Numbered from the stretch's first letter, positions 38,528 to 49,959 are shown. The stretch: DNA of 64,000 nt from Zygaena filipendulae (GCA_907165275.2 OU015679.1:1302001-1366000), one strand, 5' to 3'. Program-made: numbers and translations. The notes: generated by a model not told the origin, from the sequence alone.

Positions 38528-39599
38528 CTTTCTTGTGTGTAATGTTTATATGCCTACAGATAAAATAGAAAACTTACCAGAATTCACTGACTGCCTATCA
38601 ACTATCGCGGCTGTTATAGAGGAACAGGATGTCGCCGCAGTTTATGTGTTGGGAGATTTCAACGCTCATCCTACTGCTAAGTTTGGTATTGAGTTATCAG
38701 ATTTCTGTGAAGAGCACGATCTAGTTTGTGCTGATGTTAAAATGTTGGGAGCGACCTCTGACACCTTTACGTTTGTCAGCGAAGCGCATGGCACTTGCAG
38801 GTGGCTTGACCATTGTGTGATATCGGCAGCCGCATGGGAGACAGTTGTATCCGTAAAGTTGTAAAGGGTGTGTTTACTTCTGATCATTTTCCCATAAAAA
38901 TTGTCTGTGATATAGAAAATGTTGGTCCTAGTCATGTTAGTGTTAATATAAATTCAGATATAACTAATATGATAAAATGGGGTACGCGCAGTGGTTGTCA
39001 GATCGATAAGTACAATAAGTTTTGTATAATGAATATAGAAAAAGTGGTTGATTCGTTCCATTGTGATGAATGCGAGTTAAATGAATGTTGTGATCGTAGA
39101 GATAATCATATAAGGTTTATTGACCGTCTGTATTCAGACATAGTATTTTTATTGCAGAAAGGAGCTATTGCTTCTAGTTTGCGTTTCGATAAACATAAGA
39201 ACCGTAGGCAGGTCACGGGTTGGAATCATCATGTCAGCGCAAGCCATCAAATTGCTAAAATGAATTTCACTGTTTGGGTGGGTGCAGGTAGGCCGTCCGC
39301 AGGACCGTTGTATGAAAACATGCGAAATAGTAAAAGGAAATTTAAAAATAAATTAGATTGGTGCAGAAAAAACGAAGAAAAGATAAAAATGGATATTTTG
39401 GCAATGCACCGTAAAGACAAAAATTTTGTTAAATTTTGGAATTCGATAAAGAAACTTAATCACAAACAAAGCTTACCGATCTCTGTGGATGGCTTGCAAT
39501 CGCCTGCTGGTATTGCAAATTTGTTTAAAAATAAGTTTAAAGTGGAACCTATCCCCGCTAATTCAATTACATGTAACACAGAAACTTGTCATAACCAAC
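38528..39599 (+). pseudogene. Element E ORF2, endonuclease part 2 and linker
   Basis: Continues with CNVYMPTDKIENL, VYVLGDFNAHPTAKFG (catalytic GDFN), TFTFVSEAHGTCRWLDHCV (catalytic Asp) and, after a one-base frameshift near 38858, TSDHFPIKIVC (final SDH block). The linker before RT runs to 39599, where element C begins. CAAC at 39596-39599 is the C duplication. Confidence 0.88.
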
Positions 39600-40844
39600 T
39601 GCGATGCGGTGGCCCGGGGGGGGGGTTCGCCTGGGGGCCACGGGCTATCGTATATCTTCGAGGAGAGGAAGGTGCGACGGTCCCTAGCCACAAAGAAACG
39701 CTCGGTTTACGGTAACTGAGGGCGGCTGCCCGTTTATTATAATCATGCACGGATATATACACTCGCAAGCACTTAACACTAGTACACACTTACGGCTAGC
39801 TTAATTAGGGTTTACACGGGCCCTACGGTCGGCGGAGACGGTCGGGGAGCGAGACGGGATGGTAGACGGGGGGTACGGGCGCCGGGGCGGCGTCCGGTGT
39901 GTTCTGGAGTTACTAGGCGTGTCGGTGCGGGTTAGTCCCCGCGGGGCCGAGGCCAGCTACACCACGGGTCTGCTTTTGCCAACGCTCGTGTTCACGGGCC
40001 ACGGTCCGACGAGGTGTAGTGTGTGGGACCCTCGACGAACCCGAAACTCGCCACACCGGTCCCCCGGTCGTCCAACGCTGGTGTGGTCGAGTTGGAGTTC
40101 GCCGATACGTCGGGTGTCGGGTCGGGCGACGGTCGGCAACGGGAGCGTTACCGGCCGAAGCTCGTAGTTGTGATTATGTGCGTGTTGTGCTGGACGGGGT
40201 CTGTATGACAGGGAAGACGGGATTACGGGATTCACCGGGCTACGGGGCTCGTTAAGCGTGGGGCGTCGCCGGACGGCGCGAGAGCGGCGTCCGGGTAGGC
40301 CGACGGAATGCGAGCACGTAGCGCGGCGAAGGTAAGGTTTGGACGGTGGATGTTCTGGAAGCGGAGGTGGATAGTCACCACACCGCTGGGTTCGAGCGTC
40401 ACCGGGCACGTGCGCCTTGCGGAGAGGTACAAAGCGAACGTGCGGTAGCGCAGGAATCCGTCGGTGAGTGACGCCGGCGCGCCGGTTGCGGCGGGTTTTA
40501 TAGCCGCGGTTGTGGGGGCCGGGCGCGCGGGGGTGGTCGTCGCCCGTCGTCGGTGCATATCCGGGGCGCGAGGTGGGGCGTCGCTGGCTGCGTGGCGCGC
40601 CTCGTGTTGCTAGGCGGATGTCGCCGCGGTGCGCATCTGGGGTGTGAGGTGGGGCGCCGTCGGCTGCATGGCGCGCCTCGTGTTGCTAGGCGGCTGTCGC
40701 GGTGGTGTGCATCCGGGGCGCGCGGTAGGGGTCGTCGGCTGCGTGGCGCAGCCCGGGTTGCTACGCGCTCGTCGGCGTGGTATGCGTCCGGGGTACGGGG
40801 CGAGGGGAGCGGGCACGCGGCGGCCGCGTGTCCGCTTCCTTACA
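39600..40844 (-). repeat. Element C 3' LTR with three to four 76-bp internal repeats
   Basis: Starts TGCGATGCGG and ends CTTCCTTACA on the plus strand, as in B. A GC-rich unit (CCGGGGCGCGAGGTGGGGC type) repeats at about 76-bp spacing, near 40560, 40636, 40712 and 40788, in the U3 side. ORFs over this region are repeat artefacts. Confidence 0.95.
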
Positions 40845-40860
40845 CTCTCCCCCTCCGGGT
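40845..40860 (-). promoter_or_regulatory. Polypurine tract of element C
   Basis: The minus strand reads CCCGGAGGGGGAGAG immediately before the LTR start. Confidence 0.75.
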
Positions 40861-41159
40861 GAAGATTTTTCGGCAGGAAAAATCGCCGGTGTCCGCGGCG
40901 CCTGTAAGTAGAAAACAAGGGGGGGGAAGGGGCGGGGAGGCGGGTTGTTCCGCGGACCCGTGTAAACTTATCCTTACTTATCTAGTGGGGCACTGCCCAT
41001 CCTATGTTCGAGTGCATCGGTTTATTTATCTAACTTGTTTGCGAGGGAAAATTAAACTTAAGCACTCACTACTTCTACTGCCCTCTTGCGTTGGCTACCC
41101 GAGGTGACCCCAGCGCGGCTCGTCGGTTACTCTTCGGGTGAGTTCCGGCTGACGTTCGC

Positions 41160-41470
41160 TAGGTGGCGTTGTACTAACGGTTAGGATCAACTCCGTTGTG
41201 ACTTGTGGGTCGAAGTTGAGCCTTCTTGGTGGTCACCTTGGTTAGGTATCGATCCTGCGGGCGTCCGCAAGGTGGCGTTGTACAAAAACTCAATTTCGAT
41301 CCTGGGTCGGCGTTGGGCTTTCTCGGATAGGTACTAGTCTTACTGGTTTCCGCCAGGTGGCGTTGTAATTAACGGGATTTTACATTTGGTTGGATCGATC
41401 GTGGGTCGAAGCTGCCGTCCCAGTCACGTGCCAGTCCTGCGGGTCCCCGCAAGGTGGCGCTATAACTAAA
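41160..41470 (-). repeat. Degenerate repeats in the element C 3' noncoding region
   Basis: The word AGGTGGCGTTGTA (plus strand) recurs near 41161, 41270, 41355 and 41451 (the last as AGGTGGCGCTATA), each preceded by related GATCCTG or GGTCGAAG text; spacing 85-110 bp. The rest of 40861-41919 shows no element-strand ORF. Confidence 0.75.
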
Positions 41471-41919
41471 AATATGGCTATGCCTAGCACAAATACTATA
41501 ATAATCCTATTATGGGCACTATTATGGGTACCTATTCAAGTTATCGGCTGCTCCCCTCCGAGCGGCCGTACTTGTTATACCTACTTGTCTGGCCTATGCT
41601 ATTCTTTTTCTTGTTGGGATGACCGCCTCCGCCTCCTTTCCTATTTACCGCGTCTCCGGATCCCATCTACAGGGTGTGTTTCTACAATTGTTACCTTATT
41701 GGGTTATGGATTCCTGTCCTGCGGGAATATATTCACTGGTATGCTGTTTTTGAGCATCGTCGCACTGTCACCCTGATGTTCCGGGTTTCTAACTTGCGCG
41801 GGTTTACTGTGACCTGGTGCGGTTTGAATACATTCTCGCCTTGTCAGGTTTCCTGGTGTTTATAAAAACAATATTTTAACGTCCATATTTTGTTTACGTT
41901 GCACTTGAATTATTTATTT

Positions 41920-42699
41920 TCAATTTAAACTACTATTGCCCGATTTCCCGATGTTCTCTTCTGTCGCCCCCCCGGCTTCCTCCGCGGCGGCCGCCCTGGC
42001 TCTCCTTAGTTTCTCCCTTCTTTGGTGCCTCTTCCTGGTCCTGTTTTTTTCCCCACGTCTCTTCCGGCTCGTCCTGTTTAGCGCCCGTTGCACGTCTTCT
42101 ATCATCGACAGGTATGTCGGGTCGTCAATGCTGTCGATAGTGTCGTCCTCTATCTGGATCTCGAGCAGGTCCGGTGTGTTCTCCCTTGTTGTGCGGACCG
42201 GTTCCGCCGTTGTGTTTTTTGTTATCGTTCCGTCGGCGAGTATCCGGATCTCCCCCGGTTTCCCCCGCAGTACACGGCTCCCGCCTGGCAGCGGTGTCGG
42301 TCTTGTTGGTTCTACTGTAGCCTGCATGGTGGTTGTCTGTTTCGCGTTTCGCGTTCGACTGTTTCGCTGTGTACGTTTGTGTTGTAGGTATTGGGTTGTT
42401 TTCAACCTGCGGGTAATATATTTTTTTCCATCTACCCCTGTTTGTTTTGCGACCGCTGCGCGTATGCAACGTATGATTATTTTCGTCGCCTTTCGGTAGG
42501 TGTGATGTGGCCGCGCGCGGCGGCGGGCTCGGTCGCCGCGGCCGTCGTCGGTTCGAACCTCCGGTCGGCCAGTTCGGCACGGGTGTATCGGATGTTGTTT
42601 TTCATGTTTCCCCTTTTCTTTCCGTCTTACTTCCCTTTGTCTTCTTCTACAGAGAAGCCTAAAGGGAGTAAGTATTTCCCCTCCCCCGGTGGTGTCCAC
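41920..42699 (-). CDS. Extra ORF after pol in element C, basic protein of unknown function
   Basis: A 259-codon open frame (first ATG at 42327, giving 135 residues) between pol and the 3' LTR on the coding strand, about 275 bp beyond the pol stop. The ATG-started part has PGGSRVLRGKPGEIRILADG, then an acidic stretch (EIQIEDDTIDSIDDP). It ends in a very basic Arg/Lys cluster (RKRRGEKNRTRKRHQRR) and an Ala/Glu tail. No signal peptide or membrane segment, so it is not an envelope. I do not recognise it. It could be an accessory nucleic-acid-binding or nuclear protein, or a translation artefact. Element B has no counterpart. Confidence 0.5.
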   Translation of the reverse strand: MDTTGGGEILTPFRLLCRRRQREVRRKEKGKHEKQHPIHPCRTGRPEVRTDDGRGDRARRRARPHHTYRKATKIIIRCIRAAVAKQTGVDGKKYITRRLKTTQYLQHKRTQRNSRTRNAKQTTTMQATVEPTRPTPLPGGSRVLRGKPGEIRILADGTITKNTTAEPVRTTRENTPDLLEIQIEDDTIDSIDDPTYLSMIEDVQRALNRTSRKRRGEKNRTRKRHQRREKLRRARAAAAEEAGGATEENIGKSGNSSLN

Positions 42700-42973
42700 T
42701 TGACATGATTCCTTATTCGACGTGTGGAACTGAAAAACTATGTGCGTTGTGTTGTCGTGCCGTACCTCCCGAACTGTGACTTATTGGCGGTGTTGGGTTG
42801 AAAGTTTCTTCTGTATGTTGTGCTGTCTTGCCGTAGCTACTAAACCGTTACTTATTGGGAGCGTTGGGGTGATATGTTCTTATTATGTTGTGCTGTCCTG
42901 GCGTAACTACTAAACCGGTTATTCGGGAATTTTTGGGTTTTTTTTTTTTTTCCTCTTCGGGTCGGGTTGCTTG

Positions 42974-45900
42974 TTATTCCTGTCTGTACGGTTTCATGTC
43001 TTTTACGTGCGCCGTTATCCGTCTTGTTTTGTTCCGTGGGTCTTGGAGTTTATATATAACCGGTGATATCTCTTGTACTATTCTGTATGGTCCGGAGAAT
43101 TTTGGGGCCAATTTTGCTGCGAATCCCTTTTCCGCGTTCGATATCGGGAAGTCTTTTTTCAGGACCCAGTCTGTCGGTTGTGGTTTCCAATTTCTTCTCC
43201 TCTCGTCGTAGTGTTTTTTTTGTTCGTTCGACGCGGTGTCTTGGTTTTTCTTGACTATCTCGTAGATGTCCTGTAGTCCCGTAATTCCCTGCACTTGTGG
43301 TGTTGGGAATATGTTCCTGTCTCCTGGCAGCCTTGGTTCTCTCCCGTATAGCAGGAATGCAGGGGAATATTTTGTTGACGCCTGTTTTGCCGTGTTAATG
43401 GCGAAGTTGACTTCCGGTAGGTACTGATCCCATTTTTTGTGGTTCCCGTCTATAAAGGCGGATATCATGCTTTCTATTGTCCTATTAACTCGTTCTGTCG
43501 GGTTGCAGTGTGGGGAATATGGCGCGGTGAGGCGTTGTTCGATTCCGTATTTTGTTAGTTCGTTTTTGAACTCTTTACTTATGAACTGTCTGCCGTTGTC
43601 GCTTAACAACACTCTTGGGCAGCCGTAGCGCATTATTATTGCGTTTTTTAATGTTTTTATTACCGCCCTACTTGTCGCCGTTCGGAGGGGTATAATCTCG
43701 GACCATTTGGTGAATTTGTCGTGGTACACTATTATCCATTTATATCCGTTTGTCGAGCGTGGCAGGGGTCCGATCAGGTCCGTTGTTACTATTTCCCATG
43801 GTTCCTCTGCGTTGTTTATGTGCATGAGTCCCGGTTGTCTTGTTTGCGCGGGTTTGTTTTTTTGGCACACTGTGCATTTTCGTACGTATGTAGCTATATA
43901 TCTGTACATCCCCGGCCAGTAGTATCGCTGCGCTATTCTGCTTAGTGTTTTGTTTGTTCCTAAATGACCTGCGTTTGGTGCGTCGTGATTTTCTCTGCAT
44001 ATGGGTTCCTTGTCCTTGTCCGGTACGCACAGTTTCCATTGTGATGACGGTTCTAATTTGGACCCGTATATGGTGTTTTCAATTTTTTTGTATAGTTTTT
44101 CCCCCTTGATGCAGTAATCCGTTTCGCTATCCGGTTGTTTTTTTACCTTTTCCAATTTGCTGTCGTACCAGTCTTTTTTTTGTGTGTCTGCTGTGCACAG
44201 TGGGTTTCTTGATAGTTCGTCGGCTTGGTTTTGTTTTCCGCTCCTGTATATGATTTCGAAGTCGTATTGTTGTAGTTCTAGTGCCCACCTTGCTAGTCGT
44301 CCCGTTGGGTCTTTTGTGCTGTTTAGCCATTTTAGTGCTTGGTGGTCTGTGATAATTTTAAAGTGGTATCCTTCTATGAATGGTCTCATCTTTCGTACTC
44401 CCCATACTACTGCTAGGCATTCTTTTTCTGATGTCGAGTATCTGGTCTCTGCTGGTGTTAGCGATCTGCTTGCGTACATCACCGGTTTTTGTGTTCCGCC
44501 GTGGTCTTGGCTCAATATTGCTCCCAGTCCGACGTTACTCGCGTCTGTTTGTATGGTGAATGTTTTGTTGAAATCTGCTCTTATTAGTACCGGGTCCTTC
44601 GTTATCTTGTCTTTTATATCTTGGAACGCTTTTTCTTGTTCTTTGTCCCAGGTGAAGTTGTTATCTTTCCTGAGTAATTTGATTATTGGTGCCGTTATCT
44701 TTGCGTAGTCTTCTATGAATTTCCTATACCATGACGTCATTCCGATTAACCTCCGTACCTCTTTTATGTTCGTTGGCGCTTTGAGTTCTTGGATTGCTCT
44801 TACCTTCCCCTCGTTCATTTTTATTCCTTCCCTTGTGATTACGTGTCCCAAATATTCGACCTCGGGCTTACAGAAATCGCACTTCTTTTTGTTTATCTGT
44901 AGTCCTGCTTCTCGTATTCGTTTGAACACTTCTTTCAGGTGTTTTATGTGTTCCGTAAATGTGCGGCTACATATAATTACGTCATCTAGGTAAGCGTAGG
45001 CGTTCGGTTGTAGTTCTGGTGTTATGACCATATCAAGTAACCTTTGGAACGTCGCTCCGCTCGAGTGTAAACCGAACGGCATTCTTTTAAATTGGTACAA
45101 GCCTCGTCCGGGTACTGTGAACGCCGTTATGTGTTTACTATCTTCTGTTAAAAAAACATTCCAGTAGCCGTTTTTTAGGTCTATTTTTGAGAAGTATTTC
45201 GCTCTGCTTAGCTTTTCTAGTGTGTCGTCTATCTGCGGTAGTGGGTATGCGTCTTTCTCTGTGATTTCGTTGATCTTCCTGAAATCTATGCAAAATCGGT
45301 ATTCTCCGTTGTCTTTCCTTACTAGTACTACTGGGGAGCTGTACTGGCTGCTTGACTTTTCTATTACGCCTTCTTCTAACATTTTGTCTACTTGTTCGTT
45401 TATTATCGCTTGGAGTTTCGGGTTCCTCGGGTAATATTTTTGTTTAATCGGTTCCGTATGTTTGAGTTTTATTTTGTGTTGTATCCAGGTGTTTCCTTTC
45501 GGACTATTTTCGCACTTTTCGTACTCTGCCCGTAGTGTCTCTTCCAGAATTTTTTTTTCGGTGTTGCTCAATACTTCGACGTTTGGGGTCTCTCCTTCCC
45601 CTGTGGGCCGGTCCTGTTCATCCCCTGTAGGTTCATCGTTACCCTTCCCCCAATCGAGTCGTAACCCCAGCCTTTTTAGGATGTCCATCCCTAGTATGAT
45701 GTGTGATGCGGTGGGTAGTACGTTTACTACGTGTTTCAGTGATGCGCTGCCAAATTTCAGTTCTATTGGCACCGTCCTATTCAGTTCTATTTCGGTTCCA
45801 TCCGCTAGTATTACTTTCTTGTTTTTCCCCGTGTTGTTTATTTTGTGTTCCTTCAGGTTGTCTATTACCTTTTTGTTTATGTACGTACTGTTTGCCCCGG

Positions 45901-46969
45901 TGTCCACGAGTGCCTTGTATTGTGTTCCCTCGATGGTTACGTCGATGAACTCTCTGTTGTCTTTGTCTGTGTTTTCCCCTACTATCGTACTTGTGTGTAG
46001 TTCCTTCCCGGCGTTCTTACAGCACCTCGTACTTAGTATGCCTATTTTGCCACACACACTGCAAAACAACGTTTTGTTTCCCCTGCATTCGCTCATTGGG
46101 TGCCCTTTTTTGCCGCAGCTCCAACAGCACGTTTTCGGGTCATAATTCCTCATGTACCTTTGTTCTTTACTGGCGTTACCCGATCTTGTCGGTGTCCTGT
46201 TCATGTGGTTTGACCGTTCCTTTTCTTGGTTATTGTTGTATGATTTGTGTTTTTCGTTCTTGGTTTTTTCCCTGTGAATTTTTTCGTACTCGTTGGTGAG
46301 CATTATAAGCTCCTTTATGTTTGTAAATTCGTTTCTTTTGACGTATAGTTTATACTCTGGGTTCATATTTTCGTATATTCTCTCTAACTTTTCCTTTTCT
46401 GATATGCCTCCGTGTCTTCTCATTAACGTTTGCATGTGGTTCAGGTAATCGGTAAATTTCTGGTTCTCGAATTGTCGGTTTGATATAATTTTTGTTAGTA
46501 AGTTTGTAGTGTAATTACCCGGGAAAAAAAATAATTTAAATGCCTCCTCGAATTCCCGCCACGTATTCCAATCGTTGTTATTACGGTACCATGCTAGGGC
46601 TTTCCCGGTGAAAATTTGTGGTAATATTTTTAGTAAATGTTCGGGACTTACGTTGTTTGCGTCCAAAAATTCGTTCGTTCTCTCCAGGAATTCCACGGCG
46701 TCGTCTCTTGTATCGAATTTTATGTTCCATTGGGTTACAAGTTTGGCGGTTTCCCTCGTCGGTTTTTCTGATTTCGACATGTTCGGGTTTTCTACCGGTT
46801 CGTTACTCGCGTTTCCTGCGTCCTCGAATTTGAGGTCTTCTTCTTCCCGAATGTGTTTTACCAGGTTTCGTCTCAGTTCCTCCACAGTAAGGTCTTCTAC
46901 CGGTAGGTTGCGCTTGATGGATTCTTCTATTAGTTCGTTCTTTTTCTTGCTGTAGACCCACGAGAACAT
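42974..46969 (-). CDS. Element C Gag-Pol polyprotein
   Basis: 1331 residues in one frame with no gag-pol shift. Gag includes ALAWYRNNNDWNTW and CCHC knuckles at about 280-320 (CCWSCGKKGHPMSEC, CSVCGKIG). The protease has VDTGANSTYI near 355. The RT has YRFCIDFRKINEIT, FSKIDLKNGYW, LYQFKRMPFGL and YLDD at 660-663. RNase H has QTDASNVGLGAILSQ near 810 and DHQALKW. The integrase zinc module is at about 990-1040, with core DLIGPLP, LLSDNGRQF and PTERVNR, and GPYRIVQE near the end. It would form the whole replication machinery (particle, cDNA synthesis, integration). All key motifs seen are intact. It is the likely helper for element B. Confidence 0.96.
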   Translation of the reverse strand: MFSWVYSKKKNELIEESIKRNLPVEDLTVEELRRNLVKHIREEEDLKFEDAGNASNEPVENPNMSKSEKPTRETAKLVTQWNIKFDTRDDAVEFLERTNEFLDANNVSPEHLLKILPQIFTGKALAWYRNNNDWNTWREFEEAFKLFFFPGNYTTNLLTKIISNRQFENQKFTDYLNHMQTLMRRHGGISEKEKLERIYENMNPEYKLYVKRNEFTNIKELIMLTNEYEKIHREKTKNEKHKSYNNNQEKERSNHMNRTPTRSGNASKEQRYMRNYDPKTCCWSCGKKGHPMSECRGNKTLFCSVCGKIGILSTRCCKNAGKELHTSTIVGENTDKDNREFIDVTIEGTQYKALVDTGANSTYINKKVIDNLKEHKINNTGKNKKVILADGTEIELNRTVPIELKFGSASLKHVVNVLPTASHIILGMDILKRLGLRLDWGKGNDEPTGDEQDRPTGEGETPNVEVLSNTEKKILEETLRAEYEKCENSPKGNTWIQHKIKLKHTEPIKQKYYPRNPKLQAIINEQVDKMLEEGVIEKSSSQYSSPVVLVRKDNGEYRFCIDFRKINEITEKDAYPLPQIDDTLEKLSRAKYFSKIDLKNGYWNVFLTEDSKHITAFTVPGRGLYQFKRMPFGLHSSGATFQRLLDMVITPELQPNAYAYLDDVIICSRTFTEHIKHLKEVFKRIREAGLQINKKKCDFCKPEVEYLGHVITREGIKMNEGKVRAIQELKAPTNIKEVRRLIGMTSWYRKFIEDYAKITAPIIKLLRKDNNFTWDKEQEKAFQDIKDKITKDPVLIRADFNKTFTIQTDASNVGLGAILSQDHGGTQKPVMYASRSLTPAETRYSTSEKECLAVVWGVRKMRPFIEGYHFKIITDHQALKWLNSTKDPTGRLARWALELQQYDFEIIYRSGKQNQADELSRNPLCTADTQKKDWYDSKLEKVKKQPDSETDYCIKGEKLYKKIENTIYGSKLEPSSQWKLCVPDKDKEPICRENHDAPNAGHLGTNKTLSRIAQRYYWPGMYRYIATYVRKCTVCQKNKPAQTRQPGLMHINNAEEPWEIVTTDLIGPLPRSTNGYKWIIVYHDKFTKWSEIIPLRTATSRAVIKTLKNAIIMRYGCPRVLLSDNGRQFISKEFKNELTKYGIEQRLTAPYSPHCNPTERVNRTIESMISAFIDGNHKKWDQYLPEVNFAINTAKQASTKYSPAFLLYGREPRLPGDRNIFPTPQVQGITGLQDIYEIVKKNQDTASNEQKKHYDERRRNWKPQPTDWVLKKDFPISNAEKGFAAKLAPKFSGPYRIVQEISPVIYKLQDPRNKTRRITAHVKDMKPYRQE

Positions 46970-47304
46970 TTGTTTTTACCAACTTCCCTTTTTTTTTATT
47001 TTCGGTACCGGTTTTTTCCTGTTTCTTCCGGTTTTCCTGTTTTCTTATGGTCTTACCCGATTCTTACGGTTTTAATTATTGTTCGGGTGTTGCGACGCTC
47101 GCAGTCGTCACAAAACGTCTATTACGGGGGTAGCTTGTTTTAGCTATCTACCTGCTGGTTTTTTCGTTCGGCGCCGGTGCGATGCGGTGCTCGGCCGTCG
47201 CACGGCGGCGGTTACTGCGGGGCTGTCTTTGTTCATTGTTTCTTGTTCTGGGCCTGGTGCGCTGCCTCTTTCTCCTCCCGTGGGTTAATTTCGTTGGGCG
47301 CCAA
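46970..47304 (-). promoter_or_regulatory. Element C leader and primer-binding site
   Basis: The minus strand reads TGGCGCCCAACG (47292-47303) one base inside the 5' LTR: a tRNA-Lys-type primer site. A diverged second copy with an LTR-edge word (CGGCGCCGGTGCGATGCGG, plus strand near 47170) repeats the pattern seen in element B. No ORF before the gag ATG. Confidence 0.85.
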
Positions 47305-48549
47305 TGCGATGCGGTGGCCCGGGGGGGGGGGTTCGCCTGGGGGCCACGGGCTATCGTATATCTTCGAGGAGAGGAAGGTGCGACGGTCCCTAGCCACAAA
47401 GAAACGCTCGGTTTACGGTAACTGAGGGCGGCTGCCCGTTTATTATAATCATGCACGGATATATACACTCGCAAGCACTTAACACTAGTACACACTTACG
47501 GCTAGCTTAATTAGGGTTTACACGGGCCCTACGGTCGGCGGAGACGGTCGGGGAGCGAGACGGGATGGTAGACGGGGGGTACGGGCGCCGGGGCGGCGTC
47601 CGGTGTGTTCTGGAGTTACTAGGCGTGTCGGTGCGGGTTAGTCCCCGCGGGGCCGAGGCCAGCTACACCACGGGTCTGCTTTTGCCAACGCTCGTGTTCA
47701 CGGGCCACGGTCCGACGAGGTGTAGTGTGTGGGACCCTCGACGAACCCGAAACTCGCCACACCGGTCCCCCGGTCGTCCAACGCTGGTGTGGTCGAGTTG
47801 GAGTTCGCCGATACGTCGGGTGTCGGGTCGGGCGACGGTCGGCAACGGGAGCGTTACCGGCCGAAGCTCGTAGTTGTGATTATGTGCGTGTTGTGCTGGA
47901 CGGGGTCTGTATGACAGGGAAGACGGGATTACGGGATTCACCGGGCTACGGGGCTCGTTAAGCGTGGGGCGTCGCCGGACGGCGCGAGAGCGGCGTCCGG
48001 GTAGGCCGACGGAATGCGAGCACGTAGCGCGGCGAAGGTAAGGTTTGGACGGTGGATGTTCTGGAAGCGGAGGTGGATAGTCACCACACCGCTGGGTTCG
48101 AGCGTCACCGGGCACGTGCGCCTTGCGGAGAGGTACAAAGCGAACGTGCGGTAGCGCAGGAATCCGTCGGTGAGTGACCCGGCGCGCCGGTCGCGGCGGG
48201 TTTTATAGCCGCGGTTGTGGGGGCCGGGCGCGCGGGGGTGGTCGTCGCCCGTCGTCGGTGCATATCCGGGGCGCGAGGTGGGGCGTCGCTGGCTGCGTGG
48301 CGCGCCTCGTGTTGCTAGGCGGATGTCGCCGCGGTGCGCATCTGGGGTGTGAGGTGGGGCGCCGTCGGCTGCATGGCGCGCCTCGTGTTGCTAGGCGGCT
48401 GTCGCGGTGGTGTGCATCCGGGGCGCGCGGTAGGGGTCGTCGGCTGCGTGGCGCAGCCCGGGTTGCTACGCGCTCGTCGGCGTGGTATGCGTCCGGGGTA
48501 CGGGGCGAGGGGAGCGGGCACGCGGCGGCCGCGTGTCCGCTTCCTTACA
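47305..48549 (-). repeat. Element C 5' LTR
   Basis: Collinear with 39600-40844. It bears the transcription start side for this minus-strand element. Confidence 0.95.
48201..48207 (-). promoter_or_regulatory. TATA box of element C
   Basis: The minus strand reads TATAAAA in CGGCTATAAAACCCGC, about 345 bp inside the U3 side. It is repeated at 40496-40502 in the other LTR. Confidence 0.6.
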
Positions 48550-49959
48550 CAACAAAGAAATATTCAGTTCTCAGTGAAAGACGTTATAAAGGCTGTAACT
48601 ACTATGAATAGGGGTAGGTCTCCTGGGCATGATGGCTTAAGTGTCGAGCATATTCTTTTTGGTGGGGGAGAAGCATTATGTGGTAAATTATGTGTACTGT
48701 ACAACATGTGCTTGAGATATACGTACGTGCCAAAAGACCTAATGAAAACGGTGGTGGTTCCAATCGTTAAAAATAGAACTGGTGACTTGTGCTCATCAAA
48801 TAACTATAGGCCCATATCTTTGGGTACAGTTATAGGAAAGGTATTTGAGCGTCTGCTGCAGCCCGAGCTGATGAAAACCATTAAAATTGACGACGCGCAG
48901 TTTGGCTTCCGTCCTGGTCTCTCGACAGATTCTGCCATTTTTAGTCTTAAACAGACAGTGCACTATTATACGAATAGAAACACGTCAGTTTATGCCTGTT
49001 TTTTGGATCTGAGTCGTGCATTTGATCTAGTCAATTATGATATTCTCTGGAACAAATTACGTGGCTTTCAGGTACCCGAAAAGGTGGTGGATTTGTTGAG
49101 GTTCTGGTACGGTGGCCAAACAAACAATGTTAGATGGGGCGACGCGACTTCTAGCGATTATATGCTAGAATGCGGTGTACGGCAGGGTGGACTTACATCT
49201 CCGGACCTTTTCAATGTCTACATCAACGATTTGAACGGTGAGCTGAGGAGCACTGGTGTGGGCTGCCACCTTGGAGGCGTATGTGTAAATAACTTGAGCT
49301 ACGCAGACGACATGGTGCTCCTCAGTCCATCGATCAACGGTCTAAGAAAGCTACTTTCAGTCTGCGAACATTATGCAAATGTTCACGGACTGAAGTATAA
49401 TGTCAATAAGACTGAGATGACGATATTTAGAGCGGGTCGGGGTCCGGAGAGAGTACCGGAGGTCTGGCTTGATGGATCAGCAGTTCGGGTTGTGGACAGG
49501 TTCAAGTACCTTGGTCATGTGCTCACGGAGGACTTGAGAGATAACTGCGACATTGAAAGAGAGAGAAGGGCGCTCTCAATACGGTGTAACATGCTTGCCA
49601 GACATTTCGCAAAGTGCAGTAAGGACGTAAAAGTCACTCTCTTTAAGGCGTATTGCCAATGTTTTTACACTTGCCAGCTGTGGGTTAATTTCACAAGAGC
49701 GTCAATGAGCACCATAAGGGTGCAGTACAATGATGCATTCCGCATCCTTATGAAGCTTCCACGCTACTGTAGCGCATCAAGCATGTTCGCCGAGGCGAGA
49801 GTACCAGATTTCTTTGCTGTGCTCAGGGCTCGTATATCTTCATTTTGGGATGGTCTACGTAGGTCTGGCAACTGCATACTCAACACTGTCTGTAGTTATA
49901 TCTCAAGTCCTGTGTTTAAGCACTGGCTCTGTGTTCATCGTGACGCAAACCGAAAATAG
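48550..49959 (+). pseudogene. Element E ORF2, reverse transcriptase part
   Basis: Follows the CAAC duplication in register with 39599. It has RGRSPGHDGLSVEHI, NNYRPISLGTVIGKVFE, FGFRPGLSTDSAI, CFLDLSRAFDLVNYD, GVRQGGLTSPDLFNVY and YADD (coded by 49300-49311), then a C-terminal region with cysteines. This part is open to the stop at 49957-49959. Codons called upstream of 48550 are element C LTR. Clade assignment is left open (L2/CR1-like). Confidence 0.9.

Larger units (their letters stand above)
39600..48549 (-). mobile_element. Element C: full-length Ty3/gypsy element, same family as B
   Basis: 1245-bp LTRs at 39600-40844 and 47305-48549 with a CAAC duplication (39596-39599, 48550-48553). 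A tRNA-Lys-type primer site, a single intact gag-pol ORF, an extra ORF, a polypurine tract and short 3' repeats are all in the expected order on the minus strand. The LTRs differ only by a G-tract length (10 against 11) and a small cluster near 40472/48177. It is probably recent and potentially autonomous. Elements using this tRNA-Lys primer include the Osvaldo group, but I would not fix the clade. Confidence 0.96.

Noticed and set aside
39859..40410. ORFs of 102-150 codons within the C LTRs
   Set aside because: Same reasoning: GC-rich LTR sequence, duplicated at 47565-48115, no family resemblance.
40861..42970. Envelope gene in element C
   Set aside because: No signal peptide, furin-like site or membrane anchor on the element strand; the hydrophobic ORF at 41390-41776 is on the opposite strand.
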